DNA from: DATAYF01 sp036272735
Lineage (GTDB): Bacteria; Chloroflexota; Ktedonobacteria; Ktedonobacterales; Ktedonobacteraceae
Direction: 5' to 3'
DNA length: 7,091 nucleotides
NCBI GenBank assembly: GCA_036272735.1
Contig: DATAYF010000510.1
Span: forward strand, 1-7,091
The notes below the pieces were generated by a model. The model saw only the letters and a program-made list of their open reading frames with translations, was not told where the DNA came from and did not search any database. Shown piece by piece: positions 1-5,594 of this stretch (the stretch's first letter is position 1; each line of letters starts with the position of its first letter). Both the position numbers and the translations under genes were made by a program.

Positions 1-53
1 ACACGGCTTCACCTTATATGGTAGCTGCCTCCCTTGCGGCGACCGTTGAGGCT
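1..53. other. Window edge, no supported gene
   Basis: This short stretch follows the stop of the PPOX gene on the minus strand. Read on that strand it contains two purine-rich Shine-Dalgarno-like strings, AAGGGAGG and, nearer the edge, AAGGTGA. The second is followed five bases later by a GTG at 4-2, so a further minus-strand gene could begin at the very edge, but no usable coding length is left to test this. A weak nested dyad (GCCTC/GAGGC) is present without a following T-run, so I do not call a terminator. On the plus strand a frame is open from the edge to a stop at 177-179; it lies mostly antisense to the PPOX gene and is most likely its shadow. Confidence 0.3.
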
Positions 54-488
54 CTACGCAATATACGTTGGCTCTATCGCGATGTATTGGATTGGCTCGG
101 TCGATCTGCGTCCCAGCCAGGCAAGCGCCGTGAGCAGGGCATAGTACAACTGACGCCGCAGACCATACTTGCGTTGTAGCGCACCTTTGGCGACGTACTG
201 TTCCTCGACACTATCGACTAGACGCGCTCTTCCCTCAACGGCAGGGCCTTTGACCTTTCCCGAAATCGTGCAGGGAGCGAGAAACACACGCGACGTATGA
301 CGAATACGCTTGACTTTACCAGCATTGACGCCCGTCTCGACGTATAGCGTGCCCTCACGATCAGCGAACCATACCGGAGTAGCAACGGCGACGCCATTTT
401 TGCGAAACGTCGTGAGGTTGATGTAGGTTTCGCCTGCTAAATCAGCAAAGGCCTTGGGATGGGTATAACGATAGGGTGTTGGTGGCAT
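54..488 (-). CDS. PPOX-fold, probable F420-dependent oxidoreductase (Rv2061-like)
   Basis: Small split-barrel flavin/deazaflavin-binding protein of the pyridoxamine-5'-phosphate-oxidase superfamily, 144 residues from the chosen ATG. The pattern VATPVWF (about residues 35-41), then LYVETG, then GKVKRIR (about 57-63) and the VEGRARL strand is the arrangement I know from F420-binding members close to mycobacterial Rv2061c. The basic GKVKR stretch is expected to hold the cofactor phosphate. The physiological substrate cannot be read from the sequence. The open frame runs up to a TTG at 515, but the ATG at 488 has AGAGGAG five bases upstream and gives the usual N-terminus, so I prefer it. It is the last recognised gene of the rpsT-rplS-rnhB run, 58 bp after rnhB, so co-transcription is likely but the function looks unrelated. 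Family assignment is fairly sure; F420 rather than FMN use is an inference. Confidence 0.85.
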   Translation of the reverse strand: MPPTPYRYTHPKAFADLAGETYINLTTFRKNGVAVATPVWFADREGTLYVETGVNAGKVKRIRHTSRVFLAPCTISGKVKGPAVEGRARLVDSVEEQYVAKGALQRKYGLRRQLYYALLTALAWLGRRSTEPIQYIAIEPTYIA

Positions 489-546
489 GCTGGCTCCTCT
501 CCGTGCTGCAAACAATGCTGCTCTAAGGTTCTAGCATATCGAGAGG

Positions 547-1212
547 CTAGACATCAAGGTCTGCAAAGAGGCCGAAGAGTTGTTCGCGCACCGGCGCAAA
601 ACTGCGGCGATGTAGAGGGGTCACACCGTGCGTACGCAAAGCTTGCACGTGAGCAGGCGTGCCATAGCCTTTGTGCTGATCGAAGCCGTACAGGGGGTAG
701 GCTGCGTGCAGGTCCAGCATCATGCGGTCACGGGTGACTTTGGCGATAACCGAGGCGGCGGCGATGGAGAGGCAACGGGCATCGCCTTTGATGATCGAGC
801 GTTGTGGCAAAGCTACATCGCGTAGGTAAAGGGCATCGAGCAAGAGCGCCTGCGGAGTAACATGCAATTGCGTAAGGGCACTGCGCATGGCGTATTTGGT
901 GGCATTGAGGATGTTGCGTTCATCGATCAATTCCACAGAGCCAACGCCCACACCGATCGCCAGCGCGTGCTGCATAATTACGTCATAGAGAGCTTCACGA
1001 CGAGTGGCCGTCAACTGCTTTGAGTCGTTGACGCCTGCCAGATTGCCCATAGTTGCTGCGCTATCATCTAACGGCAAAACGACAGCCGCGGCCACGACCG
1101 GACCCGCCAGGCAACCGCGCCCTACCTCGTCGAGTCCGGCGATAAAAGAATAGCCCTGCTCGAACAGGGCTAGTTCTTCTTGTAATGATGGTTGTTGCTG
1201 GCTATTCTTCAC
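547..1212 (-). CDS. rnhB: Ribonuclease HII
   Basis: Cytoplasmic endonuclease that cuts RNA in RNA-DNA hybrids and starts removal of single ribonucleotides misincorporated in DNA. The 221 residues match the usual length. Visible landmarks: GLDEVGRG with catalytic D28 and E29 and the GRG motif (31-33) that reads the RNA-DNA junction; NDSKQL (62-67); D126 in LLLDAL; KGDA with D144; the AAASVIAKVTRDR helix; FDQHKGYGT (177-185); and the closing HRRSFAPVRE. All four acidic catalytic residues are present. The start is GTG at 1212-1210 and overlaps the last 11 bases of rplS, with only a weak purine stretch (GAAGAG) in front, so translation probably depends on ribosomes finishing rplS. No internal ATG before the catalytic motif could serve instead. 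rplS-rnhB adjacency is common in bacteria, which supports the call. Confidence 0.97.
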   Translation of the reverse strand: MKNSQQQPSLQEELALFEQGYSFIAGLDEVGRGCLAGPVVAAAVVLPLDDSAATMGNLAGVNDSKQLTATRREALYDVIMQHALAIGVGVGSVELIDERNILNATKYAMRSALTQLHVTPQALLLDALYLRDVALPQRSIIKGDARCLSIAAASVIAKVTRDRMMLDLHAAYPLYGFDQHKGYGTPAHVQALRTHGVTPLHRRSFAPVREQLFGLFADLDV

Positions 1213-1708
1213 CAGTCTCTTCGCCAGGAGTTGGAATAGCCGTGGCCTTGGCGGTCTCGGTCGCGCTCTGGATAGAGGCGGTAATGGCGGCCTCTTTGGC
1301 TTCTCTGGCGGCCTTCTGCTTGCTGGTCATCGGACGAATTTCCTTCAAGCGAGCGGCCTTACCGGTCAATCCGCGCAGGTAGTAAAGCTGTTTGCGGCGC
1401 ACGCGTGCATGGCGCAGCACTTCAATTTTCTCAAGGCGGGGAGAATGCAAGAGAAATGTGCGTTCGACTCCGACGCCGTTAGTAATACGGCGCACCGTGA
1501 AACTACTATGCATGCCACCGTTGCGCAGGCGCATGACCACGCCTTCGAACGGCTGAAGGCGCTCTTTATTGCCTTCGACGACTCGTACGAGCAGGCGAAC
1601 GGTATCGCCCGATTGAAGCAGTGGGACATCTTTGCGTAACTGCGCACTTTCGACAGCGTCAATTAACGCCCGCCCTGCTGGCTTCGTTATGGTCTGTTTA
1701 TCAGCCAT
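1202..1708 (-). CDS. rplS: 50S ribosomal protein L19 with C-terminal tail
   Basis: Large-subunit protein at the interface with the 30S subunit. Residues 1 to about 125 carry the family pattern: SGDTVRLLVRVVEGNKER (33-50), QPFEGVVMR, FTVRRITNGVGVERTF (70-85), LHSPRLEKIEVLRHARVRRKQLYYLRGLTGK with KAARLKE at the end of the core. The common bacterial L19 is about 115 residues; this one is 168 because of about 43 extra residues after KEIR. That tail is rich in Ala, Lys, Thr and Glu and ends acidic (PGEETGEE). The ATG start at 1708 has TAGGAAGG nine bases upstream. Its stop TAG lies inside the rnhB start region (11-bp overlap). It is the second gene of the rpsT operon, 70 bp after rpsT. Identity is certain; the role of the tail is unknown. 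Confidence 0.98.
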   Translation of the reverse strand: MADKQTITKPAGRALIDAVESAQLRKDVPLLQSGDTVRLLVRVVEGNKERLQPFEGVVMRLRNGGMHSSFTVRRITNGVGVERTFLLHSPRLEKIEVLRHARVRRKQLYYLRGLTGKAARLKEIRPMTSKQKAAREAKEAAITASIQSATETAKATAIPTPGEETGEE

Positions 1709-1778
1709 CTTTTTCGACCTTCCTAATGCGCTCGGTGCTCAGTACAATGATGAGATAGGCGAGCAGTGGCGCAACGTA

Positions 1779-2051
1779 CTATTTTTCTGTGTTGTTGAGC
1801 TGCTTCATCAAGCGCGATTTGCGGCGGGCAGCGTTATTTTTATGAATGACCCCTTTTTTCGCGGCGCGATCTAGCTGGCTAATGGCCGTGCGCACGGCGG
1901 TAAGTGCATCCTCGTCGTTGACAGCGGGGGTCTCGATGGCCAGGCGCGCTTTGGTTATTTCTGTTCTGACGATAGACTTGACGCTGCGATTAATTAATCG
2001 GTGCTTGTGCTCCTGGCGTAAGCGCTTTTTAGCGGCTGCATTATTGGGCAT
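1779..2051 (-). CDS. rpsT: 30S ribosomal protein S20
   Basis: Primary 16S rRNA-binding protein of the small subunit, made of long helices. The 90 residues fit the usual 85-90. Visible family features are the N-terminal MPNNAAAKKRLRQ basic segment, HRLINRSVKS, and the C-terminal GVIHKNNAARRKSRLMKQL helix. The start ATG at 2051 is preceded by GGGGAGGA with a slightly long spacing of about 11 bases. It is the first gene of the operon rpsT-rplS-rnhB-PPOX and lies about 140 bases downstream of the predicted transcription start. S20 represses its own translation in Escherichia coli; whether the leader here serves the same purpose is only a possibility. Confidence 0.97.
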   Translation of the reverse strand: MPNNAAAKKRLRQEHKHRLINRSVKSIVRTEITKARLAIETPAVNDEDALTAVRTAISQLDRAAKKGVIHKNNAARRKSRLMKQLNNTEK

Positions 2052-2190
2052 GAGTGAATCAATCCTCCCCGAACATCCGCCCTATCCACGGGCGTAATTA
2101 CAAAACTTTTGACCGATCTCGAAACAGTCAGTATAGGGACGCTTCTTTGAGCGAGCGTATATTTCAACTAAGAGATGTCGGACTGAACGC
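2052..2190 (-). promoter_or_regulatory. rpsT 5' leader, possible regulatory region
   Basis: If transcription starts about 6-7 bases after the -10 box at 2197-2202, the message has an untranslated leader of about 140 nt, long for a ribosomal protein gene. Just upstream of the Shine-Dalgarno (2063-2070) is a short hairpin, CGCCC/GGGCG (2078-2082 with 2090-2094, 7-nt loop). No named riboswitch or ribosomal-protein leader motif is recognisable by eye. Regulation through this leader is an inference from its length only. Confidence 0.3.
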
Positions 2191-2196
2191 CCGTAG

Positions 2197-2226
2197 ATTA
2201 TAGCAGAAGTGCTCTTGACATGTCAA
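2197..2226 (-). promoter_or_regulatory. Consensus sigma70/sigmaA promoter of the rpsT operon
   Basis: On the minus strand a perfect TTGACA (2226-2221) is followed after 18 bases by a perfect TATAAT (2202-2197). Both hexamers match the vegetative consensus and the site faces rpsT with no gene between. The -35 hexamer is one half of a perfect 12-bp palindrome, TTGACATGTCAA (2215-2226). Confidence 0.85.
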
Positions 2227-2233
2227 ACAGTAT

Positions 2234-2248
2234 GCCGCCTTCGGCGGC
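2234..2248. repeat. Short GC hairpin GCCGCC-TTC-GGCGGC
   Basis: Perfect 6-bp stem with a 3-nt loop located just upstream of the rpsT promoter. A run of six A follows on the plus strand, so the T-run lies before, not after, the hairpin for minus-strand transcription. It is therefore not a standard terminator for the transpeptidase gene, although it sits in the right gap. Function unknown. Confidence 0.4.
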
Positions 2249-2284
2249 GAAAAAAGGGGGGATTTGGGGACATCCCACACCCCG

Positions 2285-2304
2285 CCAGGGGCTACCGCCC
2301 CTGG
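2285..2304. repeat. 8-bp GC-rich inverted repeat in first 48-bp unit
   Basis: CCAGGGGC (2285-2292) and GCCCCTGG (2297-2304) form a perfect 8-bp stem around the loop TACC. The two following 48-bp units keep only remnants of the left arm, so the hairpin is intact in unit one only. For minus-strand transcripts of the transpeptidase gene it lies about 130 bases past the stop, and a C/T run (2250-2260) occurs about 25 bases further on, so a role in 3'-end formation is possible but not shown. Confidence 0.6.
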
Positions 2305-2431
2305 ACCCCGCTAGAAAAATGTGGATATGGGATCAAGGGATGCGACCCCTGGACCTCGCTTGAAAAATGCGTGCAAGGGATCAAGGGCTTGCGCTCCTGG
2401 GCCCCGCATGGGAAATGCGCACATTCATGAA
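2287..2431. repeat. Tandem 48-bp repeat, three degenerate units
   Basis: Three adjacent units start at about 2287, 2336 and 2384. Anchors recur at a strict 48-base period: CTGG at 2301, 2349 and 2397, and GATCA at 2331 and 2379. Shared pieces are CCCTGGACC-CGCT-GAAAAATG (weaker in unit three) and GGGATCAAGGG at the junctions. One base is inserted in the left arm of unit one. Because 48 is a multiple of three, a plus-strand frame (2209-2430) shows a repeated peptide around PWT-LEKC, but that frame starts with GTG, has no ribosome-binding site and overlaps the rpsT promoter, so I treat it as non-coding. The array fills the gap between the transpeptidase and rpsT and looks like a dispersed intergenic repeat family. 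Confidence 0.8.
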
Positions 2432-4141
2432 TTAATATAAAATGGCAACTGTGCTATACGAGGTGTTGTTGTACAACCAACTCGCTTGATCTTCGGGCAT
2501 ATTCACGCAGCCGTGGCTGCCAATACCTGCAAACGACTCATCGCCACCGCTATCGTAGTGTGGAAACTGCGTGCCCGGCCCGTAGTCAGCGCGCCACCAG
2601 CTATCGTGCAAGTAGTAGCCATCGTTACGATATTCCATTGCAAAGTTGATAGGAGTATCGGGATACCAGAATGGTGAACTCTTTGGCTCATCGGATTTAA
2701 AAACAGTCGGCGACTCACGATTGACGATTTGCCAGAAGCCCGGCACCGAAGGTTTATCGTACTGGCCCGAAGTGATCAAGAATGAGCGTACCAGTTTCCC
2801 ATTTACATAGTAACGCAGTGCCTGCTCCGCCAGGGAGACCACGATGGTGCCGCCCTTCATCGCGCCGTAATTGCGCATCAATTGCAGGTCGGTTGCATGT
2901 GGTTTGCTCCAGGGCGTGTGATCGTTGTGGTTGGTCTCCATGGCCTTTAGATCGGTAGTGGTGGTGTTGATGAAATTGAGCGCCGACTGGTAGTCACTCT
3001 CAGTCACCGCCGACTGCACGGCGTTATCCAGGTCCGATCCTGTGCCAGCCTGGTCGTACTCGTAGCCCATGCGATAGGTTACGCCATTGTAGCTATCGTG
3101 GAACTGGTGCGTATCGCCCCAGTGCTTGACCATCTGGTGATACTGTTGCAACGCATAATTGACCTTCGCTTTTAGCAAAGGGAATTGTATGGCGGTCGTG
3201 TCTTTGTCGACTTGCGAAGACGCTTTCAGAAACGCCTGGATGGTTTTGGCCTGGGTAAAAGCCGTACGATCAGTTGTAAGATGCTGCTGATAGTCTTTTG
3301 TGCTCACACCATACTGCTTCATCAACGCCAGGTCCGTGCTCAATTCGTTCAACTTGGCTTGCCCAACGTATGGGATAGCCTGCGTCGACAGCGACGTGGT
3401 TTCCACCAACTGTACATTGACCTGGTTCATAATATTCTGGAAATCCTGCGTTGTCGTGGCGCGTTGAAATAGCTGCGTATCATTGCTGTACTGCTGGTCT
3501 AACGCGCTCGTATCCAACTTTGATGTCTTGAGTTGTTGGATCACGCTCTGATATTCGCTGAGCTTCTTATGCGTTGGATCCATGAGATTTAAGGCAGCGG
3601 AGGCTGTGAGCGCGCTCTGGCTAATGGCAAGGAACTCTTTAGGGTATTTGGCGCGTGCCAGGGCGTTCTGGTTTTGCACCAACGTATGGGTGAAATTCTT
3701 CGCGCTGCTAAAACCTTGTGATTGGCATTGTGCCAACAGGGAGCCAAAGCGCTGCACGTTGCTGGATGCCTGGTGCTTAAATTGTTGCGTGGCCTGCGTT
3801 TGCAATCCCTGTACCTGTTGGGTAAGAAGGTGGTAACGCGTGGCAAGTTTGGTATAGTAATCGGTCGTGGTCGTGTCCGAAAAGAGCGCCAGGGGAGCAT
3901 TCGCCTTTGCCAATTGTTGCTCCTGTGCGTTCACCGATTGCAACATCGTATTGGGGACACCGACGTTGTGGGCATTTTTCAGCGCGCGATCAAGTTGGGC
4001 CTTATTCTGCGAGGCCTGTTGTTGCATTTGAGGTGGAGTCCCGCACGCGCTCAACAGGAGCAATAACAATAGAGCAACGCTGCCGATAAGCATGCTATTT
4101 TTGGCGTGTTGTTTGCGCCCGGAAACAGTGTGAAGAGACAT
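2432..4141 (-). CDS. Lipoprotein L,D-transpeptidase (YkuD domain) with helical repeat region
   Basis: Predicted cell-envelope enzyme that forms or exchanges meso-diaminopimelate cross-links in peptidoglycan. The 569 residues begin with a basic start, a Leu-rich segment (18-30) and a lipobox LSAC with lipidated C33. Residues 34 to about 425 are Gln/Thr/Ala-rich and helical, and show about five degenerate repeats of 65-70 residues. The YkuD domain follows (about 430-569): GGTIVVSLAEQALRYYVNGK, an ITSGQ strand, PGFWQI, H512, and GSHGCVNM with catalytic H543 and C545. The distance from H512 to SHGC is about 30 residues, longer than in small YkuD proteins. ATG at 4141 has GGGAGG 11 bases upstream. 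It stands alone, with 210 bp to ctaA and 380 bp to rpsT. I see no convincing promoter; a TATTAT box at 4163-4168 lacks a -35. Enzyme class is sure; the partner of the helical region is unknown. Confidence 0.93.
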   Translation of the reverse strand: MSLHTVSGRKQHAKNSMLIGSVALLLLLLLSACGTPPQMQQQASQNKAQLDRALKNAHNVGVPNTMLQSVNAQEQQLAKANAPLALFSDTTTTDYYTKLATRYHLLTQQVQGLQTQATQQFKHQASSNVQRFGSLLAQCQSQGFSSAKNFTHTLVQNQNALARAKYPKEFLAISQSALTASAALNLMDPTHKKLSEYQSVIQQLKTSKLDTSALDQQYSNDTQLFQRATTTQDFQNIMNQVNVQLVETTSLSTQAIPYVGQAKLNELSTDLALMKQYGVSTKDYQQHLTTDRTAFTQAKTIQAFLKASSQVDKDTTAIQFPLLKAKVNYALQQYHQMVKHWGDTHQFHDSYNGVTYRMGYEYDQAGTGSDLDNAVQSAVTESDYQSALNFINTTTTDLKAMETNHNDHTPWSKPHATDLQLMRNYGAMKGGTIVVSLAEQALRYYVNGKLVRSFLITSGQYDKPSVPGFWQIVNRESPTVFKSDEPKSSPFWYPDTPINFAMEYRNDGYYLHDSWWRADYGPGTQFPHYDSGGDESFAGIGSHGCVNMPEDQASWLYNNTSYSTVAILY

Positions 4142-4211
4142 TGAAGGAAGTGCCTCCCATCCATAATAACATGTGCATACATAAAAAAATAAAACATGGT
4201 TTTAAATGGTG

Positions 4212-4255
4212 TACAGATTAGAGGGCATATGAATATATAAACCTTCTAATCTGTA
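4212..4255. repeat. Spaced inverted repeat between ctaA and the transpeptidase gene
   Basis: TACAGATTAGA (4212-4222) is matched by TCTAATCTGTA (4245-4255), 11 perfect pairs. One G-T and two G-C pairs extend the stem inwards to a 16-base AT-rich centre (4226-4241). It lies about 70 bp upstream of the transpeptidase start and about 97 bp past the ctaA stop. On the minus strand a T-rich run follows only some 19 bases later, so it is not a typical terminator. A regulator-binding dyad or an mRNA-end hairpin are both possible. Confidence 0.7.
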
Positions 4256-4351
4256 TATCGAACGATGCAGGTAAATGTAACATACTTATGATTTTACGTC
4301 AGTGAAGTGGGTCACAAGGATGGTTTGGGCTGACACAAACGACCTGATGCA

Positions 4352-5347
4352 TTACTTCTGCGCTGTCTCAAGGCTCGCGGGTGCGACCATCTGTTGCTCC
4401 GATTGTTGCACTTCACCACGTTGCCAGGGCCAGCCTGCTTGCATGCACAGATAGGCGAGCACGCAGAAGAGCAGCGAGATAATGGTCGTATGCGCCACCG
4501 CAGCAATCAACTGGTCATCGGTGAACAACGTCACCAGCCCGCTTGCCGCTTGCAACGATACCAGGATAAAGGCCCACCAACTGCCCGCGATCATATCACG
4601 TCGTCCTTTGCAGCCGCGAATAGCCAGGATCAGGAACACGAGGATGAAGAGCCAGACTGAGGAGGCGGCATAGCGATGCAACATCTGAATACCGGCTAGC
4701 GAGGTGAAGTTTGGCACGTAGCTCGTGCAACCGGGAAATTGCAGACCGCAGCCCGTGACCGCACCGGTATGGCTGACCAGCGCGCCAGTGTATACCACCA
4801 GGTACGTGTAGAGCGTTATGGCCCAGATGCCGTACTGCAAGCCTTTGGAAACTGGTGCGACCTTGTTTGCTTGCGGTTGGCTGGCCTGCTGTCGCTCCTT
4901 CATCTGGAAGAGGTAAATAGTGAGCAAGATCACGCTGGCAAACGAGATCAAGGCAAAGCCGAAGTGCAGCGAGACCATAGCGGAAAGGGCAAACGTGCCC
5001 TCAAAGGCGACGGTGAGCGCCCCCAATGCCCCTTGCAATACAATAAAGAAGATGCTCAAAAAGCTGAGCAGCTTCGCCTTGCCGTCATGCCGGTACATGA
5101 GCCAGGTTGCCACGACCAACACCAGGACGAGAAAACCATCTATGCTCGACATAATGCGATGGCTATATTCGTAGAGGCCCGAGATGGTGAAGGTATCAGG
5201 AAGGAGTTGCCCATGACACAGCGGCCAGGAGCGCCCACAGCCCTGACCTGAGTCCGTCTGCGTGACCAGTACTCCTAGCAGGACCATGATGTAGGCTCCG
5301 ATAGAGGTGATGATGGCAAATATTCTCAACAGTTGATGTCTATTCAT
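4352..5347 (-). CDS. ctaA: Haem A synthase (Cox15/CtaA)
   Basis: Integral membrane enzyme that oxidises the C8 methyl of haem O to a formyl group, giving haem A for aa3-type cytochrome oxidases. The 331 residues hold about eight hydrophobic segments in two pseudo-repeated halves. Each half has an extracytoplasmic Cys pair: C37/C44 in GCGRSWPLC and C200/C207 in GCGLQFPGC, as in the Bacillus-type enzymes. Haem-ligand histidines expected by family are seen at H63 (YEYSHR, with the conserved E60 before it), H128 (SLHFG), H224 (LHRYA) and H286 (VAHTT). The tail after about 305 is hydrophilic and Gln-rich. ATG at 5347 has AAAAGG seven bases upstream. It is transcribed away from the sulfurtransferase gene. 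No ctaB or oxidase subunit gene is inside the window, so the oxidase itself is inferred. Confidence 0.95.
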   Translation of the reverse strand: MNRHQLLRIFAIITSIGAYIMVLLGVLVTQTDSGQGCGRSWPLCHGQLLPDTFTISGLYEYSHRIMSSIDGFLVLVLVVATWLMYRHDGKAKLLSFLSIFFIVLQGALGALTVAFEGTFALSAMVSLHFGFALISFASVILLTIYLFQMKERQQASQPQANKVAPVSKGLQYGIWAITLYTYLVVYTGALVSHTGAVTGCGLQFPGCTSYVPNFTSLAGIQMLHRYAASSVWLFILVFLILAIRGCKGRRDMIAGSWWAFILVSLQAASGLVTLFTDDQLIAAVAHTTIISLLFCVLAYLCMQAGWPWQRGEVQQSEQQMVAPASLETAQK

Positions 5348-5408
5348 ATGTTTACCTTTTGTTCATGAAAAAAGATGGTTCTTGCCGCCCTGGGCACAAT
5401 CTCTTCGT

Positions 5409-5438
5409 ATTATAATGAGAGAAACACCAGAATGCCAG
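5409..5438 (-). promoter_or_regulatory. Probable ctaA promoter
   Basis: On the minus strand a perfect TATAAT (5414-5409) is preceded after 18 bases by CTGGCA (5438-5433), four of six matches to TTGACA. The predicted start leaves a leader of about 55 nt to the ctaA ATG. The spacing equals that of the two stronger promoters in the window. The -10 lies in the palindrome ATTATAAT (5409-5416), so a plus-strand TATAAT exists too, but it has no -35 match. Confidence 0.5.
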
Positions 5439-5488
5439 GGGGGACGTTGCGTAGCGAACAAGGATGACCCCGCAAGGCAGGTCGTGAG

Positions 5489-5518
5489 TTGACATCTCCC
5501 TTTTGTAGCTTCTATACT
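5489..5518 (+). promoter_or_regulatory. Sigma70/sigmaA promoter of the sulfurtransferase gene
   Basis: Perfect TTGACA (5489-5494), 18-base spacer, TATACT (5513-5518, five of six). It faces the sulfurtransferase start and leaves a leader of about 70 nt. The position and the match to the rpsT promoter geometry make it convincing. Confidence 0.8.
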
Positions 5519-5564
5519 GATGGGTGAAATGTTTCTTTTCTTGATCGAATACGTCACCAATTGT

Positions 5565-5578
5565 GGTATGGAAATACC
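5565..5578 (+). promoter_or_regulatory. Tetraloop hairpin abutting the sulfurtransferase ribosome-binding site
   Basis: GGTAT (5565-5569) and ATACC (5574-5578) form a 5-bp stem closed by GGAA, which fits the stable GNRA tetraloop class. The Shine-Dalgarno GGAAGGA begins on the next base (5579). The hairpin could keep the site open or affect initiation or mRNA stability; this is inference from position. Confidence 0.35.
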
Positions 5579-5594
5579 GGAAGGATGATATAGT

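Noticed and set aside
2234..2260. Terminator for the transpeptidase gene from the GCCGCC hairpin and A/T run
   Set aside because: For minus-strand transcription the T-run comes before the hairpin, the wrong order for an intrinsic terminator.
2209..2430. Plus-strand frame with a repeated peptide around PWT-LEKC
   Set aside because: The repeat in protein follows from the 48-bp DNA repeat. The frame begins with GTG inside the rpsT promoter and has no ribosome-binding site.
4739..5251. Plus-strand frame of 170 residues inside ctaA
   Set aside because: Hydrophilic Gln/Arg/Asp-rich translation typical of the complement of a membrane-protein gene; ctaA has all its conserved Cys and His residues on the other strand.
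5411..5416. Plus-strand TATAAT as a second sulfurtransferase promoter
   Set aside because: No TTGACA-like hexamer 16-19 bases upstream and no extended -10 TG; it is explained by the palindrome of the ctaA -10.
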